From: Lachnospiraceae bacterium
Lineage (GTDB): Bacteria > Bacillota > Clostridia > Lachnospirales > Lachnospiraceae
NCBI GenBank assembly: GCA_014804615.1
Contig: JAAUZL010000008.1
Location: forward strand, 190,255-254,254
Length of the DNA stretch: 64,000 nucleotides
Reading direction: 5' to 3'
The position numbers were made by a program, and so were the translations under genes. Numbering within the stretch: the stretch's first letter is position 1; each line of letters opens with the position of its first letter. Below the pieces are notes generated by a model. It was not told the DNA's origin. It made no database searches and saw only the letters and a list, made by a program, of their open reading frames with translations. This document shows, in pieces, positions 27,192 to 36,486 of the stretch.

Positions 27192-27458
27192 TTACTTATT
27201 ACATGTTGCTAGCATCACGTATTTTTTATCGATAAAGAAATGCTGAACGTTTTTATTATCTGTATTAATAACATAATCGCCTGCATATGGTTTTAAATGC
27301 AGCCAGAAAAAGGAACATTCATTTGTATCTCCGCGTTTTTTATGACGTTCACGCAAGGTTTCCTCTGAACAGGTCAGGGTAATGCCAATAACAGAATAAT
27401 CTTTTGCAATTATATCTTTTAATATCGCCTCACGAATTGTTTTATCCACCACAACCAC
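27192..27458 (-). pseudogene. C-terminal fragment of a P-loop kinase
   Basis: An 88-codon frame reading VIGITLTCSEETLRERHKKR and later VINTDNKN, typical of the lid and final strand of small P-loop nucleotide or antibiotic kinases. The Walker A half is missing and no ribosome site precedes the first ATG. It is best read as a truncated remnant. Confidence 0.55.
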
Positions 27459-27500
27459 CGATGAGAAAAGACATAACTATAAACTTTGTAAGGATTGACC

Positions 27501-27842
27501 TTATCGCTCGGACTTAATTATTAAATCTCTTAATTCATCAAAATTGTAGTCTTTATATATTTTTGAAGGACTCAATAATGAAGTAGTTGTTGCAGGAATA
27601 TTCGCTAACACTTTATTTATATCAATATCTTTAGGAAAAGGAACTATATTTCCATCATCATCTTCAGCTTCATGGGCAATAAAAATAAATGTTCCATTTT
27701 CCCAATCAATCGCAAAACTGTTTATACAATCAACTGGTGAAATATCAAGCATATCATCATGATGGGCAATAAATTCTTCATATATAAATTCAAATAATGC
27801 TTCCTTGTCAACCTTAACAATTCTACAAACATTATCTTCCAT
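27501..27842 (-). CDS. Hypothetical acidic protein
   Basis: A 113-residue acidic protein (MEDNVCRIVKVDKEALFEFI...FIAHEAEDDDGNIV). GGAGG lies ten bases before the ATG at 27842. No family recognised. It resembles small immunity-like proteins in size and composition, but that is only an impression. Confidence 0.6.
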   Translation of the reverse strand: MEDNVCRIVKVDKEALFEFIYEEFIAHHDDMLDISPVDCINSFAIDWENGTFIFIAHEAEDDDGNIVPFPKDIDINKVLANIPATTTSLLSPSKIYKDYNFDELRDLIIKSER

Positions 27843-28068
27843 ACAACAACGCCTCCCCAAATTCCCATTTTGTTTATATCTTTCTTCTTTTCAGTATATT
27901 TTTATCATACCACGTGCATTTCTCATTTACCACAAAACAATTTCCTTTGCCAAAAGTGAAATATCGATATAACAATACACGGTTGCTACAGGAAAAGCAA
28001 TGTGATAGAATACTCTTTGCCAAACTCGAAAACAAAGTTAAATTTTCTGATAAAGAAGCATTATCACA

Positions 28069-29421
28069 ATGAAAACAAGAATAAAATCTTACGAAATGGA
28101 TTTCTGTGAGGGTTCTCTCTGGAAAAAGATATTACTGTTCAGTATGCCACTGATGTTTTCCAACGTACTGCAGGTTGTGTTCAACATGTCCGATGTGGCT
28201 GTTGTAGGTAAGTTTGCAGGCCCCATCGCCCTTGGTGCCGTAGGTTCCACCAGCATCCTTGTAACTTTGTTTACGGGAATCCTGCTGGGATTGTCCAGCG
28301 GTGTCAATGCACTCACAGCGCTATACATCGGTTCCAAAAACGAAAAGGATGTAAGAGAAACCGTACATACTGCCGCTATCCTCTGCTTTTGTACCGGCGT
28401 ATCCATTACCCTGCTTGGAATCGCCTTTTCCCGGTCTATCCTGACTGCTATGCATACAAAGGAGGAACTAATCGAGGATGCCCTCATCTATCTGAGAATC
28501 TACTTGCTGGGAATGCCTGCGCTGGGGATATTTAACTTTGGTAACTCTGTCCTGAGCGCTGCCGGTGACACAAAAAGGCCCCTGTATTTTTTAAGTTTGG
28601 CTGGTGTCTTGAATGTACTGATGAACCTGTTTTTTGTCATCGTATGCCGCATGAATGTGGCAGGTGTTGCGATCGCCAGTATTCTGGCACAGTATTTTTC
28701 TGCAGCGATGGTCCTTGTCCTTCTTCTGCGAACAAAGGAATGCTTCGGCCTTAAGCCGAGCGCCCTGAAAATTTCCCCGAATAAACTGAAGCGAATCATA
28801 CGCATTGGAATTCCATCCGCTTTTCAATACGCTATTTTCGCTCTTGCAAACCTGTTCGTGCAAACGGGCGTAAATTCTTTTGATCATGTGATGGTAGAGG
28901 GAAATTCAGCCGCCAGCAATGCCGACCCGCTGGTATATGATATGATGGCCGCCTTTTATACTGCATGCACCAGTTTTATCGCCCGGAACTATGGAGCACA
29001 GAAAAAAGACCGCATCCGAAAAAGTTTCCTCATTTGTATGTTTTACTCTTTTCTGGTAGGTCTGATTCTGGGTGTGGGAATTTATTTGCTGCGTTATCCC
29101 TTTTTAGGACTGTTTACCAACGACAGCTCTGTAATCAATGCCGGTATCAAACGTTTATCCGTTATGGCGCTTTCCTATTCCGTGTCTGCGTTTATGGATA
29201 ATTCCATTGCCGCATCCAGAGGACTGGGAAGGACCATACTTCCCACTGTTATGGTTATCCTTGGTTCCTGCGTTTTCCGCATTTTCTGGATCTATACGGT
29301 GTTTGCTTACTTCAAAACGATTGAATCATTGTATCTGCTATATGTATTTTCCTGGCTTATCACCGCGATAGCAGAGATTCTGTATTTTATTAAAATATTT
29401 CGCAAAATCCAGGTATCGTAA
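28069..29421 (+). CDS. MATE family efflux transporter
   Basis: A 450-residue polytopic protein with twelve helices. It has the MATE start FSMPLMFSNVLQVVFNMSDV and the mid-protein AGDTKRPLYF and VGIYLLRYPFLGLF regions. Only about as similar to the MATE at 562 as ordinary family members. The ribosome site is weak (AAAGAAG). Substrate unknown. Confidence 0.92.
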   Translation: MKTRIKSYEMDFCEGSLWKKILLFSMPLMFSNVLQVVFNMSDVAVVGKFAGPIALGAVGSTSILVTLFTGILLGLSSGVNALTALYIGSKNEKDVRETVHTAAILCFCTGVSITLLGIAFSRSILTAMHTKEELIEDALIYLRIYLLGMPALGIFNFGNSVLSAAGDTKRPLYFLSLAGVLNVLMNLFFVIVCRMNVAGVAIASILAQYFSAAMVLVLLLRTKECFGLKPSALKISPNKLKRIIRIGIPSAFQYAIFALANLFVQTGVNSFDHVMVEGNSAASNADPLVYDMMAAFYTACTSFIARNYGAQKKDRIRKSFLICMFYSFLVGLILGVGIYLLRYPFLGLFTNDSSVINAGIKRLSVMALSYSVSAFMDNSIAASRGLGRTILPTVMVILGSCVFRIFWIYTVFAYFKTIESLYLLYVFSWLITAIAEILYFIKIFRKIQVS

Positions 29422-29443
29422 TTACATTAGTTTTTTGAACTAA

Positions 29444-30022
29444 TTAATACCCCATTACTCTTTTGACTTCACTGGCTTTTTCCTTCGATGTAAGCATTTC
29501 TAATAAATGAAATGCGACTTCAGGAGCAGTTTTAGGACATGATGATGTTATGATATTATCATCAACTACTATCCATTCATCTCCGAGTACAGCTCCAAAT
29601 TTTTTCAATTCTTCTCTCTTATATCCACCTCGCAAATGATATGTTGTTGCTTTTCTGTTTTTTAATATACCACTTTTAGCTAATGGAAAAGCTGCAACGC
29701 AGACTGACGCAATGGGCTTATGTTGTGAATGAAAAGAGCGAATTAGGTTTAGTGTTTTTTCATGATACGCTTCCTTATAAAATCCATATTCTTCAAATCC
29801 TCCAGGTATAGCCAACGCATCATATTGATCTACGTCAACATCATCTATTAGAATATCTGCTGTTATGGACACTCCAAATGTACTTACGATAGTACGATTG
29901 AATCCACATATATCAATCACTATATCACAATTAAAATCATCATGTGCCCATCCAATAACGTCCACAAAGGGACTGAATTCCATTGTCTCAAAAGCATTTA
30001 AACACAATAGTAATATTTTCAT
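29444..30022 (-). CDS. DJ-1/PfpI family protein
   Basis: A 192-residue protein with the DJ-1 order: KILLLCLNAFETMEFSPFVD, the acid-bearing strand ALAIPGGFEEYGFY, and the nucleophile elbow KPIASVCVAAFPLAKSG with the conserved Cys. Homologues act as glyoxalases, amidases or chaperones. Convergent with the MATE gene. Confidence 0.9.
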   Translation of the reverse strand: MKILLLCLNAFETMEFSPFVDVIGWAHDDFNCDIVIDICGFNRTIVSTFGVSITADILIDDVDVDQYDALAIPGGFEEYGFYKEAYHEKTLNLIRSFHSQHKPIASVCVAAFPLAKSGILKNRKATTYHLRGGYKREELKKFGAVLGDEWIVVDDNIITSSCPKTAPEVAFHLLEMLTSKEKASEVKRVMGY

Positions 30023-30063
30023 TTGCTTATCTCTCCATAAATTCTAATTTATCATTAAAAACA

Positions 30064-30087
30064 AGGGCATGGCAACCGCCATGCCCT
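30064..30087 (-). terminator. Terminator near the left edge of the cassette array
   Basis: AGGGCATGGC (30064-30073) and GCCATGCCCT (30078-30087) form a perfect 10-bp stem with a 4-nt loop. On the minus strand a T-rich run (TTGTTTTT) follows. Confidence 0.85.
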
Positions 30088-30093
30088 ACATTT

Positions 30094-30189
30094 TTATCGT
30101 TCTAACGATTCATCAATTCTCTGTTTCTGTTCTTTCAAATCGTTCTGCTTCCCATACAGATTATTGCACTCTTTACAGATTTCCTTCAT
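30094..30189 (-). CDS. Short ORF or gene remnant beside att
   Basis: 31 codons, MKEICKECNNLYGKQNDLKE continuing QKQRIDESLER, a coiled-coil-like sequence that stops just before a strong terminator. Its ATG lies 11 bp from the att core at 30200, so it may be the tail of a gene cut by integration. No ribosome site is obvious. Confidence 0.35.
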   Translation of the reverse strand: MKEICKECNNLYGKQNDLKEQKQRIDESLER

Positions 30190-30312
30190 GAGTTCGCATC
30201 ACTCGAACTCGGCGTGTCCTTCGATACTCTTAACTATATTTGTTTAAGCCTTGTGCAAATTCACGCCTGCTTTTGCTTCAATTACATCATTTATTTTGAC
30301 TTGCTGATTTTC

Positions 30313-30331
30313 TGTTGCCAAAGTGTTGCCA
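30313..30331 (+). repeat. Subterminal repeats of cassette 1
   Basis: TGTTGCCA occurs at 30313-30320 and 30324-30331, 11 bp apart, about 100 bp inside the att core. The inverse complement TGGCAACA is near the other end (31962-31969). This is the layout of integrase arm-binding sites. Confidence 0.5.
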
Positions 30332-30347
30332 CTATACTCTGAAACTT

Positions 30348-31889
30348 TTACTTATCTTTTACAATTTTTGCAATTATTTCCGAAGACAAACCACTTGTAT
30401 TTTGTGTTACGTTTTGTAAAAAAAACCTTCTTTCATCTTTTGGAAGTAGTTCTGAAGCAATTAGTAATGCTCTTTGTCCCCATGCTCCAAGTCCATTATA
30501 GTCTTGCTTCAACTCGCGTATCCATGACTTCTGCTTTGCTGAATATGCTGCTAAAATTATTTCTCTCTTTATATAATCTGATGAATTGTTATACATTTCT
30601 ACCAAACGTGCAATATGATTAAATTTATCTGTTTTAGCAAATAAATTAAGAATAGTTATTTGTAAAAATTCATTTGATCTGATTATAGGATTCTTCAACA
30701 TTCCCAGCAACTTTTCACCTATATTTTCAAGAACTATATTGCTTTCCTGCGCAATAGAAGAAAAATATAATGCAATATCACTAATTGCAGGCATCAAATT
30801 ATCAATTTCCCTAATGGTAACATTAATTGCTGTATCAACACCAACATTGCTCAGTCTTCTAAACAACCATCTAATCCTTTGATAATCCTTATTTTCAGTT
30901 AGATAGCTCATTAATATGTTTTCTATACGTTCTTCACTAAATACTTCTTTATCAACCTCATTAATATTGTCTATACCAATTATTGCATATGGATCTGAGG
31001 AATATGTATTGATTATCTTGATCATTTCCTCTTCTAATTCACTAATTGGATTATCTTTAAGCATATCATTACATTTTTGTAAGAAATCTTCTTTAGTATA
31101 TATTTTAGTTTTATGCCTCTGCATATTCAATTTTAAAGAATCTAGTACCTTTGCCAATTCATATATTACAATCTGCCCTTCGCTTTCTGAATTGACAAAA
31201 ACAATTATATCGTCAGAATATCGGCAATAATCATATCCTTTCATTAACAAATTTTCATCAAGTGGTATAAGACACATTTCAGCAAACAAATGCATTGCAT
31301 GTGGCCCTATCGGGATACCTTGCGATACAGTCTGTGTAGTATTTTGCAACATTCTTCTAATTGATTTAATAATTTGATTCTCAAATCCACAATCAATTAG
31401 TTGATTTTCTAATGTATGATGATAAATTCTATTATAAAAATCAGCAATATCTATGTAAACGGCAAAAGTATACTGGTTCATTTTTTCTTTTGACGTGATC
31501 CAAAAATTTTTCCATGCTTCTTTCCTATCATACATATTACCCTCAGAGGTTGGTTTAAATCTATAATTAAATACCTTTTTTTCCTCTATTGGTACACGCT
31601 TTTCTTCTATTTTATTTCCATATTGGTATATTAGTGCTACAATTAAAATATTATCAATAGGATCTAATTGTATTGCTACTCGATATGAATATTCATCCTT
31701 AGGTATAATAAACCTTCGATATTGTTGCCAATTGTATTCTTCAATTTCAATTTCCTTTAACCTATTAACCAAATATTCTTCATTTTCAAGCAAAATTTCA
31801 TACTCTTTCAATGTTGGAAACAAATCCGTATCCTTTTCTTTCTTGATATGAATTAGAGCCCATCTTATTGATGTTTCTTGTAATTTCAT
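30348..31889 (-). CDS. Defence-type reverse transcriptase with helical C-terminal domain
   Basis: A 513-residue RNA-dependent DNA polymerase. Motif A is AVYIDIADFYNRIYHH (Asp 147 and 150), the following motif is QGIPIGPHAMHLFAE (190-204) and the catalytic YSDD lies at 224-227 (DYCRYSDDIIVF). Residues ~330-513 are alpha-helical repeats like the C-terminal domains of Abi/DRT-type reverse transcriptases. There is no maturase or endonuclease domain, so it is not a group II intron protein. GAGGAT precedes the ATG at 31889; a longer frame exists but lacks a site. It sits alone in an att-flanked cassette, so an anti-phage role is likely by family, but the subgroup cannot be assigned. Confidence 0.85.
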   Translation of the reverse strand: MKLQETSIRWALIHIKKEKDTDLFPTLKEYEILLENEEYLVNRLKEIEIEEYNWQQYRRFIIPKDEYSYRVAIQLDPIDNILIVALIYQYGNKIEEKRVPIEEKKVFNYRFKPTSEGNMYDRKEAWKNFWITSKEKMNQYTFAVYIDIADFYNRIYHHTLENQLIDCGFENQIIKSIRRMLQNTTQTVSQGIPIGPHAMHLFAEMCLIPLDENLLMKGYDYCRYSDDIIVFVNSESEGQIVIYELAKVLDSLKLNMQRHKTKIYTKEDFLQKCNDMLKDNPISELEEEMIKIINTYSSDPYAIIGIDNINEVDKEVFSEERIENILMSYLTENKDYQRIRWLFRRLSNVGVDTAINVTIREIDNLMPAISDIALYFSSIAQESNIVLENIGEKLLGMLKNPIIRSNEFLQITILNLFAKTDKFNHIARLVEMYNNSSDYIKREIILAAYSAKQKSWIRELKQDYNGLGAWGQRALLIASELLPKDERRFFLQNVTQNTSGLSSEIIAKIVKDK

Positions 31890-31934
31890 TTTCTTATCCT
31901 CTATATCTTTAAATTTTATATGTATCAGCGAATA

Positions 31935-31962
31935 AATCAAATTACATAATACTAATTTGATT
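31935..31962 (-). promoter_or_regulatory. Hairpin in RT leader
   Basis: AATCAAATT (31935-31943) pairs perfectly with AATTTGATT (31954-31962) around a 10-nt loop, 46 bp before the RT start. It may be part of a template RNA or a regulatory leader. Confidence 0.45.
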
Positions 31963-32179
31963 GGCAACATACCATTTCAAAAAAATTAGTAATAAATATA
32001 ATGCTTACACCACAGACAATCCCCTAGACTACCTACCATATATAATAAATAATATACTCTTGTACTACTCGAACTCTTTTTTCTGTTGTTGGCAGGGTGT
32101 ATTTTTTATTGCTTCCCCTCGCAAAACCGTATCATTTTGATCCGGTTTTATTACTTGTTTATGTGGTTTCAAAGCTGGG

Positions 32180-32197
32180 GTACCCAAATTGTACCCA
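32180..32197 (-). repeat. Subterminal repeats of cassette 2
   Basis: GTACCCA at 32180-32186 and 32191-32197, spaced 11 bp. The reverse complement TGGGTAC is near the other end at 36161-36167. Confidence 0.5.
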
Positions 32198-32253
32198 GAC
32201 GATTTGAGTATTATTTCAAATACCTTCTCTGCAATCTCATCGGTGCTATTTTT

Positions 32254-35220
32254 CTACATTGTCTCACCCTGATATTTTTCATTTCCAAATGTCATCTCAA
32301 GTAGTTCGTTCGCAATCTTACCATCCACAATACGCATCAGATTATCTTCTGCATCTTCTTTTCCCAAGAAATTCATACTTCCATACCAGACCACTTCGTG
32401 GTCTATAATGCAATAATGCTCACAATAATCTTGTACAAGATTCATCTCGAAGCCAGCCCTTCGCATCTGTTCCTGCAATTCCTGCCAGTATGCACTGTCT
32501 CCATAGCCATAGCAGTCTGGTTTCCATGTGACAATGCCTATGCTAATTCCTGCCTCCTGCTTTTCCCTGAGTATATGAATCATATCATATACTTTTTTGG
32601 TACTAATAGCAGGACTGGAAATTATAATCTCTTTCTCTGCGGAGAGTAAATCTTTCTGGTAGATATCCGCGTAATTATCTATGCCAAAAATTGCATTAGT
32701 CGTTTGTTTATGTGCGTCAATCCCAGAAAAAATATCGTATCCAATCTGTTTGTACGCCTTAAGTCTTTTATGATACATCCTGTCAAACATAGATATATGA
32801 CTATCAACATAATCATATATAATCACGCTTTTCTTGCCCTCATAATCCCTATTCAAACGTCCGGCATACTGCTCCACAACGCCCTTCCATGCCACAGGGG
32901 TTGCCATGATAAGAGTATCCAGCCTCGGATAATCGAATCCTTCTCCTATCAGTTTACCTGTCGCAACAAGGATCATGCTTTCCTCAGACTTGACCTGATC
33001 CATCTGTTTTAAAATCTCTTTATGCTCTTTATTTGAATTTCTGCCGGACAGTAAAAAGACTTTGTCTGCATAATTTATCAGCTGTTGATACAATCGCTGT
33101 GAATGCTCCACATATTTGGAAAGAACCACTGGTGTCCTTCCATCATTCACGCATTGTTTCACATCCCTTATGATTAATTCGTCTCTGTCTTCATTATCAC
33201 GGATTATTTCATATGCCTCGTTTGGATGCATTTTATCCTGTGAAAATCTCGGCGCCACCACTCTTGTAAAGCGCGGATAAACAAGATGCTCTATCCCCTG
33301 CTCCTTTGCCCTGTCCTTTGAAGTATATTGATAACGAATTGGTCCAAGAAGCATATAATTTATTTTTTCCAAACCGTCACCTCTAAATGGTGTAGCCGTT
33401 ACTCCATACACATATTTTGCATTTGCTTCCTGCAAAATATCGACTATTGTATCCGATGCGGCATGATGACATTCATCTATCAAAATGAGTCCATAGTCCC
33501 TTAACCGCCTATGATATTCACCATTCTTACAGATTGAACCAACCATCGCGATATCAATGATGCCTGTAGTGGAATCGTGAGGTCCCTGCAATTTCCCAAT
33601 TATACTTTTTCGTCTCTTCTTACGACCTGTGGGTGTCTCATACTCTGGAAGTTCTTCATTAATATATAAGAACTTTTCCAGTGCCTCTTTCCATTGTTCC
33701 ATCAATGCTGATGACTGAAGAAGAATAAGTGTGTTTACCTGCTTTTTCGCTATAACATTACAGCACACCACCGTCTTTCCAAATGCTGTGGCAGCATTAA
33801 GAATTCCGTTGTCATGTTGAAGAAGCTTTTCTACAGCGGATATCTGTGATTCTTTCAATTCACCAATGAATTCCACATGAATCGGCTGTCCTTTGCTCCG
33901 CTTATCATCTATTTCATACTCCATATTGGCTTTTTCACACTCTTCGATTATATTCTCCAAAATACCTCTTGGAACTATGATGAATCCACCTTCATCACGC
34001 CCCAGATAAATATATCTGTAATTCTCAAAATTAGACAATCCCATAGCTTGATTTTTATAAAACACAGGATTGTCAAACGCCGCCATTCTTCTGATTTGAT
34101 TTTGCATTCTGGGTTGTAAATTCACTGCATTCACATACACACCGTTTGACAATGTAATATGCAGAATCCCATCAACATCTTCCTTTTGAAAGTGCTTTGC
34201 TTTCTCCCATGGCTTTTCATTGTTGCTTTCAAAAATATCTTTGTAATCCGCAACAGTATATGTACTTCCTTCTGTCCATTCCTTTATCTTATCCTCAATA
34301 AACTCTTTCGAAAGTTTTTTCTTGTTAAGCAACACTTCCCACTGATTCGGATATGCATTCCAGTGTTCATCTATGAAGGCACTGTTTCCTTCTTTTATTG
34401 CCTGTCCCTGTAATGGCAGCGCAATCAGATTACCCACTCCGCCTTCCGGAAGATGATCCTGCATGGGCAACATGCGGTCATAAAAGCGAAATGACTTTAA
34501 ATTTACAGACTCTGCTCCTTTATTTAACAGAGCAAAACCAAATTTTCTTGCAAAATCAGCTTCTATGGGTTTTTGGAAGAATATCCAAAGATGTGCGCCC
34601 TTCCCCGAGCGTGAACGCTCTACCAACGCATCAATTCCGTTAATATCACAAATTTTTCTCAGGCTGTCTACTTCTTCTCTCCACAAATCGTCATCATTCG
34701 CAAAATCGCTTTTTCCTGCACCTTTTTCATGATTATCAAAATCGAAAACAATAAATCGGCAGGTATCATCTGCTAAAAGAGGAAAAACACCTATGACATC
34801 TGTGGCATCCTCTGAATTTCCTTTCAAATGGTCAATAATCTGTTCCTTTTTTAACTCCTTATATGCCCGTCTCTGACAATCCTGACATCTCACCTTACTT
34901 CCGGTAATTCTCGGGCAGCCATTTTTCCAAAAGTTATAGCATTGTGTATAATAATTTACTTCCCCAGTAGATTTCTTTATGGTACGCTTGCTATATACAT
35001 CTGTACGTCCCCAAAACATACTAAAGAACGCTTTTGCTTCTGTTTCCGTAATTTCTCTTGGTATAATTCTTGCTCCTTGATTTGGATCATATTCATTGCC
35101 GATGTCATCTATATCTTTTATCGAATAGAAAATCCCTGCATCCGCCAGCAGATTCTTCAAATATTGGTTTTCCTTTTCCAGACATTGTAATCTTTTTTCC
35201 AATTCTGAAATGCTTCTCAT
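32254..35220 (-). CDS. TOTE conflict system primase-helicase with PLD-like domain
   Basis: A 988-residue protein. A short coiled coil (1-30) and a Cys cluster (C94, C102, C112, C115) precede an archaeo-eukaryotic-primase domain with RFIVFDFDNHE (156-165) and ERSRSGKGAHLWIFF (201-215). A superfamily 2 helicase follows (Walker A NAATAFGKTVV, GKT 481-483; box II ILIDECHHA 580-587; GVTATPFRGDG; QYAGRLNRDY). The C-terminus has a PLD-nuclease-like HYCIIDHEVVWYGSMNFLG. This is the TOTE conflict-system architecture, found in mobile elements and thought to attack or prime on foreign DNA. AGGAG precedes the ATG at 35220; an upstream TTG frame is ignored. Confidence 0.88.
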   Translation of the reverse strand: MRSISELEKRLQCLEKENQYLKNLLADAGIFYSIKDIDDIGNEYDPNQGARIIPREITETEAKAFFSMFWGRTDVYSKRTIKKSTGEVNYYTQCYNFWKNGCPRITGSKVRCQDCQRRAYKELKKEQIIDHLKGNSEDATDVIGVFPLLADDTCRFIVFDFDNHEKGAGKSDFANDDDLWREEVDSLRKICDINGIDALVERSRSGKGAHLWIFFQKPIEADFARKFGFALLNKGAESVNLKSFRFYDRMLPMQDHLPEGGVGNLIALPLQGQAIKEGNSAFIDEHWNAYPNQWEVLLNKKKLSKEFIEDKIKEWTEGSTYTVADYKDIFESNNEKPWEKAKHFQKEDVDGILHITLSNGVYVNAVNLQPRMQNQIRRMAAFDNPVFYKNQAMGLSNFENYRYIYLGRDEGGFIIVPRGILENIIEECEKANMEYEIDDKRSKGQPIHVEFIGELKESQISAVEKLLQHDNGILNAATAFGKTVVCCNVIAKKQVNTLILLQSSALMEQWKEALEKFLYINEELPEYETPTGRKKRRKSIIGKLQGPHDSTTGIIDIAMVGSICKNGEYHRRLRDYGLILIDECHHAASDTIVDILQEANAKYVYGVTATPFRGDGLEKINYMLLGPIRYQYTSKDRAKEQGIEHLVYPRFTRVVAPRFSQDKMHPNEAYEIIRDNEDRDELIIRDVKQCVNDGRTPVVLSKYVEHSQRLYQQLINYADKVFLLSGRNSNKEHKEILKQMDQVKSEESMILVATGKLIGEGFDYPRLDTLIMATPVAWKGVVEQYAGRLNRDYEGKKSVIIYDYVDSHISMFDRMYHKRLKAYKQIGYDIFSGIDAHKQTTNAIFGIDNYADIYQKDLLSAEKEIIISSPAISTKKVYDMIHILREKQEAGISIGIVTWKPDCYGYGDSAYWQELQEQMRRAGFEMNLVQDYCEHYCIIDHEVVWYGSMNFLGKEDAEDNLMRIVDGKIANELLEMTFGNEKYQGETM

Positions 35221-35361
35221 CAGGAACTCCTTCCTGCTCCTCAAAACAAGATATACTTTTTATCCTTTACCACCCTTTTCATCTCACTAATCCACTACAT
35301 CATACAGTTTTTATATTGTTCAAAGCATTTTTTAGAAGCAGCGGCTATAAATAGAATAGAA

Positions 35362-35766
35362 CTACACTGCAATGATACAGCTTTCCTCATAAAGCGGAAT
35401 TTTAGAATCATGAGTAATAAATTTCAGTCCATCTGCTTTTGCCTGCGCGATCATAATACGATCAAACGGGTCATTATGTACTTGACCCTGATCATGATAT
35501 ACCAAAGTTTCCAACATTTTTATGTGATTATCAGCAATAGGCAGCATTCGATACCCCATCTCTCTGCATAAATCTGATAACCGTGAGCCACTAATATGAA
35601 TTTTATCCGGCTTCGCCATATATTTAATCGTTGTCTCCCAAATAGACGCAGAACTGTAAAAAATATCATTTCCTGCATCTACGATCAGTTTTCTGGCTTG
35701 ACTGGATAACTTAGGATTATCGTCCAGCGCCCAGAGGATAATATGCGTATCCAATAGCAGCTTCAT
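35362..35766 (-). CDS. PIN-domain toxin (VapC-like)
   Basis: A 134-residue PIN nuclease: LLLDTHIILWALDDNPKLS with the first Asp, IWETTIKYM, and HNDPFDRIMIAQAKADGLKF with the closing acidic residues. These toxins cleave RNA. Its ATG overlaps the antitoxin stop by one base, the classic coupling of a type II toxin-antitoxin pair. Confidence 0.93.
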   Translation of the reverse strand: MKLLLDTHIILWALDDNPKLSSQARKLIVDAGNDIFYSSASIWETTIKYMAKPDKIHISGSRLSDLCREMGYRMLPIADNHIKMLETLVYHDQGQVHNDPFDRIMIAQAKADGLKFITHDSKIPLYEESCIIAV

Positions 35767-35996
35767 TACATACCTCCAAATAATTTCGCAATTTCAGGAT
35801 TCATTTCGTCAAAGTCATAATCATCCTCATATAAGTCCTGTCCTTTCGCAATGCCAATTCTCTTAGAAACCAGCGTTGCTCGCTTTTCTGTAGAATCCGA
35901 TTGCATGAAGCGGTTAATCATTTCCAATATGAACTGTAGATTATCTTCTGACAATCCATTTACCTTTTGAACTACCTGTTCTTTTAATGTCAACAT
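35766..35996 (-). CDS. Antitoxin partner of PIN toxin
   Basis: A 76-residue acidic protein with an N-terminal helical DNA-binding-like part (LTLKEQVVQKVNGLSEDNLQ) and a C-terminal tail RIGIAKGQDLYEDDYDFDEM likely to occupy the toxin. GGAG lies before the ATG at 35996. The tail sequence recurs almost unchanged in the orphan at 40546-40842. Confidence 0.85.
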   Translation of the reverse strand: MLTLKEQVVQKVNGLSEDNLQFILEMINRFMQSDSTEKRATLVSKRIGIAKGQDLYEDDYDFDEMNPEIAKLFGGM

Positions 35997-36208
35997 GAAA
36001 GCTCCGCCTTTCTCCAAAACAAATCTATTTGCTGTTTATATTATACCGTCAATACGAGTTCCATATTTATTATATACTCAAAAGGCTTTTTTCTCAATCC
36101 GATTCTCTGTTTTGATTTAATAAACTGTTCCAATTATCCGCTCATTGTCCCACTTCCAGTTGGGTACAAAATTTCCAATGGTTTCTACAACATACAAATA
36201 ATACGGAT

Positions 36209-36241
36209 AATGGCAGATAATCATATAGACTATCTGCCATT
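36209..36241. terminator. Hairpin at the right end of cassette 2
   Basis: AATGGCAGATA (36209-36219) pairs perfectly with TATCTGCCATT (36231-36241). It lies 27 bp from the att core and would terminate transcripts leaving the host gene before the neighbouring element inserted. Confidence 0.6.
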
Positions 36242-36380
36242 TAAAATAATCTATGCAAAAAAGTAATTACTCGAACTCAACTCGTAAAACAATTGCACCC
36301 TATATTTTCGGTCTTTTTGCCCCTTTTTCATCTCTCAAATCTTGAAATTTCTAGGGTGTCTATTCCGTTGCAAGCATTAT

Positions 36381-36419
36381 TAGAACCAGAGTAGAACCAA
36401 TGGGTATATAATAGAACCA
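36381..36419 (+). repeat. Left subterminal repeats of the IME
   Basis: TAGAACCA at 36381-36388, 36392-36399 and 36412-36419. The first two form TAGAACCAGAGTAGAACCA, matching the right-end copy except one base. Candidate integrase arm sites. Confidence 0.7.
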
Positions 36420-36486
36420 GAGTTATTGTCCTGCATTTGTGCTCAGGCTTCTCCAACAAACTCTTTATTTCATATAAACAGCATCA

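Larger units (their letters stand above)
30200..32076. mobile_element. Cassette 1: att-flanked unit with a lone reverse transcriptase
   Basis: Bounded by CACTCGAACTC (30200-30210) and TACTCGAACTC (32066-32076), copies of the guaA-paralogue 3' end. TGTTGCCA repeats lie at 30313 and 30324 (11-bp spacing) and an inverted TGGCAACA lies at 31962. The only gene is a reverse transcriptase; no integrase is present. Confidence 0.6.
31890..32253. other. Leader of the RT gene and cassette 1/2 junction
   Basis: No gene. It contains a perfect 9-bp hairpin at 31935-31962 in the RT leader, the att core at 32066-32076, and the GTACCCA repeats at 32180-32197. A non-coding RNA serving the reverse transcriptase could lie here or just after the gene; nothing identifies it. 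Confidence 0.5.
32066..36280. mobile_element. Cassette 2: att-flanked unit with TOTE protein and PIN toxin-antitoxin
   Basis: Bounded by TACTCGAACTC at 32066 and TACTCGAACTCAA at 36268. GTACCCA occurs at 32180 and 32191 (11-bp spacing) and the inverse TGGGTAC at 36161. It carries a TOTE primase-helicase and a PIN-domain toxin-antitoxin pair but no integrase. All genes read toward the left end. Confidence 0.6.

Noticed and set aside
30348-31889. Group II intron or retron for the reverse transcriptase
   Set aside because: There is no maturase/HNH domain or domain V-like RNA nearby, and no msr/msd-type inverted repeats flanking the gene were seen; the helical C-terminus fits defence-type RTs better.
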